Below are positions 16,424-24,882 of a stretch of 62,359 bases of DNA, piece after piece. Position numbers and translations under genes: made by a program. The DNA lies in contig NZ_LMUW01000002.1 of NCBI RefSeq assembly GCF_009765735.1, positions 1 to 62,359 of the forward strand. The letters are read 5' to 3'. The stretch is from Xenophilus sp. L33 (lineage in GTDB: Bacteria > Pseudomonadota > Gammaproteobacteria > Burkholderiales > Burkholderiaceae_C). Each line of letters opens with the position of its first letter. The stretch's first letter is position 1. The notes beneath the pieces were generated by a model, which worked only from the letters and a program-made list of their open reading frames with translations, was not told the DNA's origin and searched no databases.

Positions 16424-16440
16424 TGGTCCAATACGCCCCC

Positions 16441-17367
16441 ATGAAGCTCGATCCGCTGTCGCTGCGCCTCTTCGTCGCGGTCATGGAAGAAGGCACCATC
16501 GCCGCCGCCGCCGCCCGCGAGCACCTGGCCCAGGCGGCGGTGAGCAAGCGCATCAGCGAGCTGGAGCAGGCGCTCGACACCTCCCTCTTCCAGCGCAGCA
16601 ACAAGGGCGCGCAGGCCACCGCCGCGGGCCATGCGCTGCTGGGCCTGGCGCGCGGCGTGCTCAACGGCCTGGAAGACATCGCCGAGCAGATGGCCGGCTA
16701 CGCCAGCGGCCTGCGCGGCCATGTGCGGGTGTCGGCCAACATCTCGGCGATCACCCAGTTCCTGCCGGACGACCTGCGCAGCTTCCTGGACGGCGCGCCG
16801 CTGGTGCAGGTGCACCTGCAGGAGGCCATCAGCACGGTCATCGCCCGCGCGGTGGCCGACAGCACCGCCGACATCGGCATCCTCAACGCCGGCGACTACG
16901 GCGAGTCGCTGACCCTGCTGCCCTACCGCGAGGACGAACTGGTGCTGATCGTGCCGCGCGAGCATCCGCTGGCCCGGCGCAAGAAGGTGGCGATGCGCGA
17001 GGCGCTGGCGCACGAGTTCGTCGGCGCGCATCCCGGCAGCGCGGTCAACAACCAGCTGCACAAGGCCGCCGCCGAGGCCGGCCTGCCGCTGCGCCTGCGC
17101 ATCCAGGTCGGCGGCTACGACGCGATGTCGCTGATGGTGGCCGCCGGCATGGGCATCGGCATCCTGCCGCGGCTGAGCGCGCGCCTGTACCTGGCGTCGC
17201 TCGGCATCCGCGCGGTGGCGCTGGACGAACCCTGGGCGCGGCGGCGGCTGATGGTCTGCGTGCGCTCGATCGACGCGCTGTCGCCGGCCGCGCGGACGCT
17301 GGTCGAGCACCTGTGCGACGCCGGCGTCGTCACAACGCCGGCGCGTCGAACGTCTGGTGAGGCATGA
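16441..17367 (+). CDS. LysR-family transcriptional regulator
   Basis: A 308-residue LTTR with an N-terminal winged helix-turn-helix (about residues 3-62; LRLFVAVMEEGTIAAAAA and AQAAVSKRISELEQAL) and a C-terminal periplasmic-binding-like effector domain (about 90-295). It is divergent from the CoA-transferase/lyase/TctC operon and has a T-N11-A palindrome directly upstream, so it very likely regulates that operon in response to its acyl substrate. I chose ATG 16441 because the HTH starts there; a longer in-frame start at 16336 would overlap the divergent gene. Its 3' end overlaps the sigma factor start by 4 bp and contains that gene's predicted promoter. Confidence 0.9.
   Translation: MKLDPLSLRLFVAVMEEGTIAAAAAREHLAQAAVSKRISELEQALDTSLFQRSNKGAQATAAGHALLGLARGVLNGLEDIAEQMAGYASGLRGHVRVSANISAITQFLPDDLRSFLDGAPLVQVHLQEAISTVIARAVADSTADIGILNAGDYGESLTLLPYREDELVLIVPREHPLARRKKVAMREALAHEFVGAHPGSAVNNQLHKAAAEAGLPLRLRIQVGGYDAMSLMVAAGMGIGILPRLSARLYLASLGIRAVALDEPWARRRLMVCVRSIDALSPAARTLVEHLCDAGVVTTPARRTSGEA
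17328..17354 (+). promoter_or_regulatory. Predicted ECF41 promoter of the sigma factor gene
   Basis: CGTCACA (17328-17334), a 16-nt spacer, then CGTC (17351-17354). It resembles the ECF41 consensus I remember (TGTCACA near -35, CGTC near -10), and the same element with the same spacing precedes the partner gene at 18250-18276. It lies inside the 3' end of lysR. Transcription would start only a few bases before ATG 17364, implying autoregulation and a nearly leaderless mRNA. Confidence 0.65.
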
Positions 17368-18242
17368 ACGATCCATCGACCTTCCAGCGCCTGCGGCCGC
17401 GGCTGCACGGCATCGCCTACCGCATGCTCGGCTCCGCCGCCGAGGCCGAGGACGCGGTGCAGGACGCCTGGCTGCGCTGGGACGAGACGGCGGCGGACGG
17501 CATCGACAACGCCGAGGCCTGGCTGGTCTCGGTCACCACCCGCATCGCGATCGACCGCCTGCGCGCGGCCAAGGTGCGCCGGGCCCACTACGTCGGCACC
17601 TGGCTGCCCGAGCCGGTGCTGACCGATTCGCCGGCCACGCCCGAAGAGACGCACGAGCTGGCCGACGACGTCTCGGTGGCCTTCCTGCTGCTGCTGGAGC
17701 GGCTGGCGCCCGAGGCGCGCGCCGCCTTCCTGCTGCGCGAGGTCTTCGACGCCGACTACGGCGAGGTCGCGCGGGCGATCGGCAAGAGCGAGGCCGCCTG
17801 CCGGCAGATCGTGCACCGGGCGAAGACGCAGATCCGCGAGCCGGCCGCGCGCTTCGTGGTGCCTGCCGACGCGCACCGGCAGTTGCTGCGCGGCTTCGCC
17901 GAGGCGCTCTCGCGCGGCGACTTCGCGGCGATGAACGGCATGCTGGCCGAAAGCGCCGAGCTGATCGGCGACGGCGGCGGCATCGTGCCGAGCTTCGGCA
18001 AGCCGCTCGAAGGCGGACGGCGCATCGCGCAGCTCTACTACGCGGTCCATCGGCGCCACGGCGACAGCTTGCGGGTGGAGCTGGCGCAGCTGAACGGCGA
18101 GTGGGCGCTGCTGCGCTTCGTCCAGGGCGCCCTCGAATCGGCGCAGTGGTTCGAGACCGACGGCCGGCGCATCACCCGCATCCGGGTGCAGCGCAATCCG
18201 CACAAGCTGGCCCAGCTGGCGGCGGCGCTCGGCCCGCGCTGA
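17364..18242 (+). CDS. ECF41-type RNA polymerase sigma factor with fused SnoaL-like regulatory domain (SigJ-like)
   Basis: A 292-residue extracytoplasmic-function sigma factor. Region 2 (about residues 8-70) has LHGIAYRMLGSAAEAEDAVQD and AWLVSVTTRIAIDRLR; region 4 (about 108-165) has FLLREVFDADYGEVARAIGK and ACRQIVHRAK. A C-terminal NTF2/SnoaL-like domain (about 170-290) carries the DGGG and NPHKL (NPDKL-type) motifs of ECF41, where this fused domain controls activity in place of an anti-sigma factor. The ATG overlaps the lysR stop. The gene downstream encodes the CMD/AhpD-like partner usual for ECF41. Autoregulation is predicted from the matching promoter elements. Confidence 0.88.
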   Translation: MNDPSTFQRLRPRLHGIAYRMLGSAAEAEDAVQDAWLRWDETAADGIDNAEAWLVSVTTRIAIDRLRAAKVRRAHYVGTWLPEPVLTDSPATPEETHELADDVSVAFLLLLERLAPEARAAFLLREVFDADYGEVARAIGKSEAACRQIVHRAKTQIREPAARFVVPADAHRQLLRGFAEALSRGDFAAMNGMLAESAELIGDGGGIVPSFGKPLEGGRRIAQLYYAVHRRHGDSLRVELAQLNGEWALLRFVQGALESAQWFETDGRRITRIRVQRNPHKLAQLAAALGPR

Positions 18243-18249
18243 ACGGCGC

Positions 18250-18276
18250 CGTCACAGCCGGCGCGGCCGGCACGTC
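18250..18276 (+). promoter_or_regulatory. Predicted ECF41 promoter of the AhpD-like partner gene
   Basis: CGTCACA (18250-18256), 16 nt, CGTC (18273-18276), directly after the sigma factor stop. Core elements and spacing are identical to the element before the sigma gene. A start about 7 bases downstream of CGTC would leave a leader of roughly 40 nt with an AAGGAG ribosome site before ATG 18324. Confidence 0.65.
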
Positions 18277-18323
18277 TTCAGGGCATGGACAAGATCGTCC
18301 ATGCCACCTCCAAGGAGAAGACC

Positions 18324-18803
18324 ATGACCCAGCGCATCAACCCCTTCCAGCAATCGCCCGAGCTGTACCGCAAGCTCATCGAATGGAGCGACCTGCTCAA
18401 GGACAGCGCCATCGAACGGACTACGCGCGAGCTGGTGATGGTCCGCGTCTCGCAGCTGAACGGCTGCGCCTTCTGCGTCGACATGCACGTCAAGGAAGCG
18501 CGGATTCACGGCGAGCGCGAGCTGCGGGTGCACCACCTGGCGATCTGGCGCGAGTCGACGCTCTTCGACGCCCGCGAGCGCGCCGCGCTGGCCTGGGCCG
18601 AGGTGCTGACCCGGCTGCCGGAGCACGGCGTGTCCGACGAGGTCTACGCCGCGGCGCGCGCGCAGTTCTCCGAGAAGGAGCTGTCGGACCTCAGCTTCGC
18701 GGTGATGGCGATCAATGCCTGGAACCGGCTGGGCGTCGGCTTCCGGGGCGTGCCGGGCTCCGCCGACAAGCTCTACGGCCTCGACAAGGCCGGCCTGAAT
18801 TGA
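18324..18803 (+). CDS. Carboxymuconolactone decarboxylase family / AhpD-like protein, ECF41 partner
   Basis: A 159-residue all-helical protein with the NGCAFCVDMH motif (CxxC plus downstream His) of AhpD-type alkylhydroperoxidase and CMD domains, which suggests a thiol-based peroxidase or redox function in the cytoplasm. AAGGAG at 18312-18317 selects ATG 18324 over an in-frame ATG at 18285. CMD-type proteins are the most frequent partners of ECF41 sigma factors, and this gene has the same promoter element as the sigma gene, so it is probably the main regulon member. The physiological substrate is unknown. Confidence 0.88.
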   Translation: MTQRINPFQQSPELYRKLIEWSDLLKDSAIERTTRELVMVRVSQLNGCAFCVDMHVKEARIHGERELRVHHLAIWRESTLFDARERAALAWAEVLTRLPEHGVSDEVYAAARAQFSEKELSDLSFAVMAINAWNRLGVGFRGVPGSADKLYGLDKAGLN

Positions 18804-18821
18804 AAACCAAAGTTCCAAGCA

Positions 18822-18851
18822 CAAAAGCCGGCCAGCGCGCAAGCCGGCCGT
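18822..18851 (+). terminator. Possible terminator after the AhpD-like gene
   Basis: Two copies of the self-complementary GCCGGC, 10 nt apart, can pair as a hairpin, followed by a short T-run (CGTTTGG). The stem is strong but the T-tract is poor. Downstream to 18964 I see only a small CTACGC-TTCGG-GCGTAG hairpin (18894-18910) before the next gene. Confidence 0.35.
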
Positions 18852-18964
18852 TTGGCATCGGCCATGTCATAGGTAAAAACGCTGTTCGCCGCACTACGCT
18901 TCGGGCGTAGACCTGAGACACGGCTCGGCGCCCGGCGCCGGAGCCGCAACCTCTTTGCGGGGCC

Positions 18965-19774
18965 ATGGCGAACCTGACCGATCCCGACCCATTGAGAAAC
19001 GCCTGCAGGTGGTGCGCCGCACCCTTGCAGGCGGGCGGCCGGTTCTGCCCGTTCTGCGGCAAGGAGCAGCCTGTCGCCGAGCTGGCGACGGCGTCCACGC
19101 CCGGCTCGCGCTCCCTGCGGGCGCCACGGTTCCTGCCGCTTCCGTCCGCGCCCGTCGAGCTGGACTTCGCCGACACCGTGCAGCCCGACGAGGACGAGGC
19201 GATCGGCTATGCCGATCCGGCCGAGCCGGAGGCGGCCGTCGTCGACGTGCACGAGCGCCCCGGCGAAGCATCGCCGCTCCCGACGCTGAAGGACCTGAAC
19301 GCCATTCCACACGCCCGCAGCCCGAGCGGCACGCGGCGCTGGCTGGCCGGCGCGGTCGGCTCGGTGGTGCTGGTGGCGCTTTCGGTGGCGCTGATCCATG
19401 CCACCCTCGGGCCGCCCGGCGACACGGCGGCCGACACGCGCCTCGAGTTGGCCAAGGCGCCGGCGAAGGAGACGGCGGCGCCCTCGGTCGAGGGGCCCGT
19501 GGTGGACGCGGCGCCTGCGTCCGCTCCCGCACCTGTATCCGCACCTGCATCCGCGCCCGCATCGCCACTCGCCGCCGTCGCGCCGGCCGCTCCGGCGCCC
19601 GCCAGCCCCGACACGACGCTGCCCGCGGCCGCCGTCGCGGCGAATGCCACGGCTGCGCCATCGCACCCCTCCGCCAACGCCTCGCCCGCGGCCCCGCCGC
19701 CCGCATCCGCCGACACCCCACCCAAGGAATGCGCCCAGGCCCTGGCCGCCCTGTCGCTCTGTCCCAACCCCTGA
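18965..19774 (+). CDS. Zinc-ribbon membrane-anchored protein of unknown function
   Basis: A 269-residue protein. The N-terminus has a zinc-ribbon-like pair, CRWC (about 14-17) and CPFC (about 28-31). An acidic linker leads to one membrane helix (about 128-148, AGAVGSVVLVALSVALIHA), and the C-terminal 115 residues are an Ala/Pro-rich low-complexity tail ending with two cysteines (ECAQALAALSLCPNP). The ribbon is probably cytoplasmic and the tail periplasmic. It lies 30 bp upstream of the TAXI receptor gene and may be co-transcribed with it. I recognise no family beyond the zinc ribbon. Confidence 0.65.
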   Translation: MANLTDPDPLRNACRWCAAPLQAGGRFCPFCGKEQPVAELATASTPGSRSLRAPRFLPLPSAPVELDFADTVQPDEDEAIGYADPAEPEAAVVDVHERPGEASPLPTLKDLNAIPHARSPSGTRRWLAGAVGSVVLVALSVALIHATLGPPGDTAADTRLELAKAPAKETAAPSVEGPVVDAAPASAPAPVSAPASAPASPLAAVAPAAPAPASPDTTLPAAAVAANATAAPSHPSANASPAAPPPASADTPPKECAQALAALSLCPNP

Positions 19775-19804
19775 GGCCCGGGAACAACCCGCAAGGAATC
19801 CGCC

Positions 19805-20872
19805 ATGCCCTTCAGATCCTTCGTCGTCGGCCTGGCGCTGGCAGCCGCGCAGATCGTCCCGGCCCTGGCCGCCAGCGCCGGGCCGCCGCAGTACAAGATC
19901 GTGACCGCCTCCAAGAACGGCACCTACATCGAGATCGGCCGCGACCTCGCCAAGTACGTCGCCGAGCCGGTCGGGATGCAGCTGGAGGTGCTCGATTCGA
20001 AGGGCTCCGCCGAGAACGTCAACCGCCTGCGCTTCGAGCCCGGCGTGCGGCTCGCGCTGGTGCAGTCGGACGTCTACCAGGCCTTCCTCGACGAGGCCAA
20101 GGCCGGCAATCCCGACGCCGGCAACATCATCCGGCCGCTGCGGCTGATCATGCCGCTCTACAACGAGGAGATCTATTTCGTGGTCCGCGCCGATTCGCCG
20201 CTCGTCCACATCCAGGACATCAAGGGCCGGAAGATCGGCGTCGGCCCGATCGGCAGCGGCACCGCCCTGACCGCCCGCACCGCCTACCAGCTGATGTTCG
20301 GCGAGCCGATCCCGGCGGCCAACGCGCAATACCTGAGCAACGAGGACGCGCTGGCCAAGCTCACGGTCGACAAGTCGATCGACGTCGCGGTCATCGTCGC
20401 CGGCCAGCCGGCCAAGCTGTTCTCCGAGATGAAGGCCGAGGCCCGCAACTACATCAAGATCCTGTCGCTCGACGAGTCGGCCCCCGAGACCGCGAAGGCC
20501 GAGAAGACCTACTTCCCGGCCACCATCCGCGCCGCCAGCTATCCCTCGTGGCTGCAGGCCGACGTCCCGACCCTCACCATCAAGGCCTACCTCGTGACCT
20601 ACGACTACGGCCTGCAGTCGACGGTCGAAGGCCTCGGGCGCTTCGCCGAGTCGCTCTGCAGCAACTTCGACCAGCTGCAGGCGCACGGCCATCCGAAGTG
20701 GAAGGAAGTGAAGCTCGAGCTGCCGCCGCTCAGCCAGGGCTGGCGCTACTACGGCCCGATGGAAAAGCGGCTGCGGGCCTGCATCTCCGGCCAGGAAGCC
20801 GCCAGCGCCTCGGCCGCTTCGCGGCCGCCCTGCACCGACCAGGAACGGGTGCTCGGCATCTGCAAGCGCTGA
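19805..20872 (+). CDS. TAXI family TRAP-type solute-binding protein
   Basis: A 355-residue exported protein: signal peptide about residues 1-23 (cleavage near ALAAS), then the TAXI/NMT1-like core beginning YKIVTASKNGTYIEIGRDLA, with VLDSKGSAENVNRL, LALVQSDVYQAFL and DIKGRKIGVGPIGSGTALTA. TAXI receptors bind small carboxylates or amino acids in the periplasm for TRAP transporters, but no TRAP permease gene is adjacent, so it either serves a distant permease or acts as a sensor. The C-terminal tail contains three Cys (CISGQ, PPCTD, GICKR), unusual for the family. AAGGA upstream of ATG 19805 supports the start. Confidence 0.8.
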   Translation: MPFRSFVVGLALAAAQIVPALAASAGPPQYKIVTASKNGTYIEIGRDLAKYVAEPVGMQLEVLDSKGSAENVNRLRFEPGVRLALVQSDVYQAFLDEAKAGNPDAGNIIRPLRLIMPLYNEEIYFVVRADSPLVHIQDIKGRKIGVGPIGSGTALTARTAYQLMFGEPIPAANAQYLSNEDALAKLTVDKSIDVAVIVAGQPAKLFSEMKAEARNYIKILSLDESAPETAKAEKTYFPATIRAASYPSWLQADVPTLTIKAYLVTYDYGLQSTVEGLGRFAESLCSNFDQLQAHGHPKWKEVKLELPPLSQGWRYYGPMEKRLRACISGQEAASASAASRPPCTDQERVLGICKR

Positions 20873-21007
20873 GCGGCGCTGAAGCGGGGGCGTGTGACCC
20901 GGCTGGTAAAATGCCGCCGGTCGCACCTTTGCTGGTTCGTTCGCCGGCCGTGTGCAGATGCCGTCGCACGGCTCAGCCAACGAAATTTTCGAAGCACTCA
21001 CCAGCGA

Positions 21008-21628
21008 ATGGATTACCCCGGCAACATCTTCGTGGTCGCAGCTCCCAGCGGCGCCGGCAAGTCCAGCCTGGTCAAGGCCCTGATGGAGCTCGATTCGGCG
21101 GTCCAGCCCTCGGTCTCGCACACCACCCGGCCGCCGCGCGGCCAGGAGAAGCACGGCCGCGAATACTTCTTCGCCTCGCACCCCGAATTCGACGCCATGG
21201 TCGAGGCCGACGCCTTCGTCGAATGGGCCCACGTGCACGGCCAGCGCTACGGCACTTCCAAGAAGGCGATCGAGGAACGCATCGCCCAGGGCGCCGATGT
21301 CATCCTCGAGATCGACTTCCAGGGCGCGCTGCAGATCCGCAAGACCTTCGCCAACGCGGTGATGATCTTCATCCTCCCGCCCAGCTGGGAAGAGCTGCGC
21401 TCCCGCCTCGAACGCCGCGGCGAGGACAGCGCCGCGATCATCGAACTGCGCCTGCAGAACGCCGCCGAAGAGATGGCCCGGGCCGGGGAATTCGACTTCG
21501 TTATAATCAACGAGATATTTGAGCGTGCTCTTTTCGACCTGAAAGCGATCGTCCACGCCCAGCGGCTGCGCTATTCCGCCCAGCGCAGAGCGCGCGCCGA
21601 TACCTTCGCCGCGCTGAACATTCCCTGA
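21008..21628 (+). CDS. gmk: Guanylate kinase
   Basis: A 206-residue GMP kinase (GMP + ATP to GDP + ADP). The P-loop is PSGAGKSS (residues 13-20); GMP-binding residues lie in [19 protein letters not shown]; the [12 protein letters not shown] segment and the [10 protein letters not shown] motif near the C-terminus are diagnostic. ATG 21008 starts the protein right before the core; longer in-frame extensions lack support. It leads the gmk-rpoZ-spoT block, linking GMP phosphorylation, RNA polymerase omega and (p)ppGpp metabolism. The 135-bp upstream region has an AT-rich TAAAAT (20907-20912) but no clear -35. Confidence 0.95.
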   Translation: MDYPGNIFVVAAPSGAGKSSLVKALMELDSAVQPSVSHTTRPPRGQEKHGREYFFASHPEFDAMVEADAFVEWAHVHGQRYGTSKKAIEERIAQGADVILEIDFQGALQIRKTFANAVMIFILPPSWEELRSRLERRGEDSAAIIELRLQNAAEEMARAGEFDFVIINEIFERALFDLKAIVHAQRLRYSAQRRARADTFAALNIP

Positions 21629-21650
21629 TTTCGCCCACCGAAAGACTCTC

Positions 21651-21854
21651 ATGGCCCGCATCACCGTCGAAGACTGCCTCGTCCACATCCCGAACCGCTT
21701 CCAGCTCGTCCTGGCCGCCACCTACCGCGCCCGCATGCTCAGCCAGGGCCACGCGCCCAAGATCGAGAGCAAGAACAAGCCGGCCGTGACCGCGCTGCGC
21801 GAAATCGCCGAAGGCAAGATCGGCCTGGAGATGCTCAAGAAGGTCCCAGGCTGA
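21651..21854 (+). CDS. rpoZ: RNA polymerase omega subunit
   Basis: A 67-residue protein beginning [30 protein letters not shown], the canonical RpoZ N-terminus, with [20 protein letters not shown] in the middle. Omega binds the C-terminal part of the beta-prime subunit and helps RNA polymerase assembly and the ppGpp response. It lies 22 bp after gmk and is followed by a strong intrinsic terminator. Length is normal for betaproteobacteria. Confidence 0.95.
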   Translation: MARITVEDCLVHIPNRFQLVLAATYRARMLSQGHAPKIESKNKPAVTALREIAEGKIGLEMLKKVPG

Positions 21855-21876
21855 GCGATGCTCCGCCACCACAAGA

Positions 21877-21902
21877 AAGCACCCCCAGCGGGTGCTTTTT
21901 TT
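21877..21902 (+). terminator. Intrinsic terminator after rpoZ
   Basis: AAAGCACCC (21877-21885), loop CCAGC, GGGTGCTTT followed by more T: a 9-bp stem (including A-T pairs) running into a T-tract that ends at 21902. It sits 22 bp after the rpoZ stop and would end the gmk-rpoZ transcript before spoT. Confidence 0.85.
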
Positions 21903-21946
21903 GTCACTGAAAGCGACGAACGGGTCCGCGCGCTAAAGTGACATCC

Positions 21947-24202
21947 ATGAGCGCGGTCATCAAGCCCTCCTCCGGGGCCTCACCAAGCCCGCGGCCGAGC
22001 CCCGCGGCGTTGAATGCCGCCGCCGCCAGTTTCGCCGCCCTCACCGACCGGCTCGACTACCTCGGCCCGGACGACATCGAGCTGGTGCGCCGCGCCTACC
22101 GCTTCGCCGACGAGGCCCACCTGGGCCAGCTGCGCAACAGCGGCGAGCCCTACATCACCCATCCGATCGCGGTCGCCGCCCAGTGCGCCGAATGGAAGCT
22201 GGACGCCCAGGCCCTGATGGCCGCGCTCCTGCACGACGCCATCGAGGACTGCGGCGTCACCAAGTCGGAGCTGATCGAGCGCTTCGGCGCGCCGGTGGCC
22301 GAACTGGTAGACGGCCTCACCAAGCTCGACAAGCTGCGCTTCAACACCCGCGAGGAGAACCAGGCCGAGTCCTTCCGCAAGATGCTGCTGGCCATGGCCC
22401 GCGACGTCCGGGTGATCCTGGTCAAGCTGGCCGACCGCACCCACAACATGCGCACGCTGGACGACGCGCCGCGCGAGAAGTGGGCGCGCATCTCGCGCGA
22501 GACCCTCGAGATCTACGCGCCGATCGCGCACCGCCTGGGCCTCAACCAGACCTACCGGGAACTGCAGGACCTGTCGTTCCGGCACCTGCGCCCGTGGCGC
22601 TACGCGATCCTGGCCAAGGCGGTGGCCAAGGCCCGCAACCGGCGCCGCGACCTGATCCAGAAAGTGCAGCAGGAGGTCGAGGTGGCCTTCGCCAGCGCGC
22701 CGATGAGCGTGCGCATCGCCGGCCGCGAGAAGACGCTCTATTCCATCTACCGCAAGATGGACGAGAAGCACCTGAGCTTCGCCCAGGTCACCGACATCTA
22801 CGGCTTCCGGCTGATCGTGCCCTCGGTCATCGCCTGCTACACGGGCCTGGGCATCCTGCACCAGATGTACAAGCCGCTGCCGGGCAAGTTCAAGGACCAC
22901 ATCGCGATCGCCAAGCTCAACGGCTACCAGTCGCTGCACACCACGCTGGTCGGGCCGTCGGGCGTCAACGTCGAATTCCAGCTGCGGACCGAGGCGATGC
23001 ACGTGGTGGCCGAATCCGGCGTTGCGGCGCACTGGCTCTACAAGGCCCAGGAGCCGGCCGCCACCGCCACCAGCGAGCGGCTGGGCGCCAAGTGGCTGCA
23101 GTCGCTGCTCGACATCCAGGACGAGACCCGCGACGCCGCCGAATTCTGGGACCACGTCAAGGTCGACCTCTTCCCCGACGCGGTCTACGTCTTCACGCCC
23201 AAGAGCCAGATCATGGCGCTGCCGCGCGGCGCCACCGTGGTCGACTTCGCCTACGCCATTCACAGCAACATCGGCGACCACACCTCGGCCGCCCGCATCA
23301 ACGGCGACCAGGTGCCGCTGCGCACCGAGCTCAAGAACGGCGACGTGGTCGAGATCATCACGGCGCCGGTGTCGACGCCCAATCCGGCCTGGCTGGGCTT
23401 CGTGCGCACCGGCCGCGCCCGTTCCAAGATCCGGCACTACCTCAAGACCCTGGCGCATGCCGAATCCGAAGGCCTGGGCGAGAAGCTGCTGGCCCAGGCG
23501 CTGCGCGCCGAAGGCCTGGGCAATCTTCCTGAAGACGACGCCGACCATGCGCAGATGTGGGAAAAGCTGCTGCGCTTCACCGGCAACCGCACCCGCGCCG
23601 AGCTGCTGACCGACATCGGCCTGGGCAAGCGCATCGCCAGCATCGTCGCCAAGCGGCTGATGGCCCTGATGGCCGAGCGCGGCGAGAAGCCCGACGCGCT
23701 GATGCTCAGCCGCGAACGCTTCACCGCGCACGAGGCGGTCTCGCAGGGCGCGGTCACGCTCGACGGCAGCGAGAACTCCTCGGTGCGCTTTGCGCTGTGC
23801 TGCCGGCCGATTCCGGGCGACCCGATCGTCGGGTATCTCGGCCACGGCGAAGGCCTGGTGGTGCATACCGAGGAATGCGGCGTCGGCCAACGGCTGCGCT
23901 ACAAGGACAGCGAGCGCTTCTTCGCGGTCGAATGGGCCGACGACCCGGTGCGCACCTTCGAGACCGGCGTGGTCATCACGGTGCGCAACGACAAGGGCGT
24001 GCTGGCGCGCGTGGCCGCCACCCTGGCCGATGCCGAGGCCGACATCACCCATGTCGAGATGGCCGACGAGACGCCGCAGGATTCGACCGACCTGCGCTTC
24101 GTGATCGCGGTGCGCGACCGCACGCACCTCGAAGCGGTGCTGCGGGCCGCGCGCCGGACCAATTCCGTGCTGGCCGCCGCGCGGACCGTGCCGGCGCCCT
24201 GA
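21947..24202 (+). CDS. spoT: Bifunctional (p)ppGpp synthetase/hydrolase SpoT
   Basis: A RelA/SpoT homologue of about 751 residues. The HD hydrolase domain has ITHPIAVA, LLHDAIED (catalytic His-Asp near residue 97) and KLADRTHNMRTL, so hydrolysis is intact. The synthetase domain has GREKTLYSIYRKM, TDIYGFRLIV and KFKDHIAIAKLNGYQSLHT. Then follow the TGS domain (VYVFTPKSQIMALPRGATVVDFAYAIHS), the zinc-finger region with FALCCRPIPGD and a C-terminal ACT domain (VVITVRNDKGVLARVAATLA). It sets the stringent-response alarmone level. An in-frame GTG at 21938 would add three residues. The gene order gmk-rpoZ-spoT-greB is typical of Burkholderiales. Confidence 0.93.
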   Translation: MSAVIKPSSGASPSPRPSPAALNAAAASFAALTDRLDYLGPDDIELVRRAYRFADEAHLGQLRNSGEPYITHPIAVAAQCAEWKLDAQALMAALLHDAIEDCGVTKSELIERFGAPVAELVDGLTKLDKLRFNTREENQAESFRKMLLAMARDVRVILVKLADRTHNMRTLDDAPREKWARISRETLEIYAPIAHRLGLNQTYRELQDLSFRHLRPWRYAILAKAVAKARNRRRDLIQKVQQEVEVAFASAPMSVRIAGREKTLYSIYRKMDEKHLSFAQVTDIYGFRLIVPSVIACYTGLGILHQMYKPLPGKFKDHIAIAKLNGYQSLHTTLVGPSGVNVEFQLRTEAMHVVAESGVAAHWLYKAQEPAATATSERLGAKWLQSLLDIQDETRDAAEFWDHVKVDLFPDAVYVFTPKSQIMALPRGATVVDFAYAIHSNIGDHTSAARINGDQVPLRTELKNGDVVEIITAPVSTPNPAWLGFVRTGRARSKIRHYLKTLAHAESEGLGEKLLAQALRAEGLGNLPEDDADHAQMWEKLLRFTGNRTRAELLTDIGLGKRIASIVAKRLMALMAERGEKPDALMLSRERFTAHEAVSQGAVTLDGSENSSVRFALCCRPIPGDPIVGYLGHGEGLVVHTEECGVGQRLRYKDSERFFAVEWADDPVRTFETGVVITVRNDKGVLARVAATLADAEADITHVEMADETPQDSTDLRFVIAVRDRTHLEAVLRAARRTNSVLAAARTVPAP

Positions 24203-24224
24203 CCGCCCGGCCGGGGCTTCGGTT

Positions 24225-24791
24225 TCAGGCCGGTGCCGGATAGCGCACCGACAGCACCTCGATCTCCCGCACGCCGCCCGGCGTCGCCAGCTTCACGGCG
24301 TCACCTTCGCGGGCCTTCAGCAGCGCCCGGGCGATCGGCGAGATCCAGCTGACCTGCCCTTGCGCGGTGTCGGCCTCGTCGATGCCAAGGATGGTCAGTT
24401 CGCGCTCCTCGCCGAGGTCGTCGACGCAGCGCACGCTGGCGCCGAAGAAAACCTGGTCGCTGCCGAAATGCGCCGACGGATCGGTCACCTCCGCCACCTC
24501 CAGCCGCTTGGTGAGGAAGCGGATGCGCCGGTCGATCTCGCGCAGCCGCTTCTTGCCGTAGATGTAGTCGCCGTTCTCGGAGCGGTCGCCGTTCTTGGCG
24601 GCCCAGTGGACCGCCTCGACCACCTTCGGGCGCTCGACGTCCATCAGGTCGATCAGTTCGGTGCGCAGGCGCGCGTAACCGGCCGGCGTGATGTAGTTGC
24701 GCGTGCCGGCCGGCAGCGCGGGCAGCGCTCCGCCGGGGCCGTCTTCATCGTCGGCGTCGCTGTCGTTTTCCTTGGTGAATGCCTTGCTCAT
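24225..24791 (-). CDS. greB: Transcription elongation factor GreB
   Basis: A 188-residue Gre factor. The N-terminal coiled coil begins RNYITPAGYARLRTELIDL and its tip carries the acidic residues of GDRSENGDYIYGKKRLRE, which reach into RNA polymerase to stimulate cleavage of backtracked transcripts. The C-terminal FKBP-like domain ends with ISPIARALLKAREGDAV. The GKKRLREIDRR motif is typical of GreB rather than GreA. It has an acidic, low-complexity N-terminal extension of about 28 residues. It is convergent with spoT (22-bp gap). ATG 24791 is chosen over an in-frame upstream start at 24998, which overlaps another candidate ORF. Confidence 0.92.
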   Translation of the reverse strand: MSKAFTKENDSDADDEDGPGGALPALPAGTRNYITPAGYARLRTELIDLMDVERPKVVEAVHWAAKNGDRSENGDYIYGKKRLREIDRRIRFLTKRLEVAEVTDPSAHFGSDQVFFGASVRCVDDLGEERELTILGIDEADTAQGQVSWISPIARALLKAREGDAVKLATPGGVREIEVLSVRYPAPA

Positions 24792-24882
24792 CGAAACGCT
24801 CGCCTTCGACACTGACGGAGGCGGGCGAAACGTTGTATCACCAAACGGAGCCGGCCCGGCAGGCCGGAGGCGGGAAGGGTCG

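Noticed and set aside
21502..21507. TATAAT inside gmk as a promoter for rpoZ-spoT
   Set aside because: It encodes part of the conserved VIIN motif of guanylate kinase and has neither a -35 nor an extended TG in the right place.
18773..21721. 982-codon open frame on the minus strand across the TAXI and gmk genes
   Set aside because: It is antisense to recognisable genes, made of low-complexity Arg/Gly/Gln, and is an effect of high GC content. The same applies to the other very long antisense frames.
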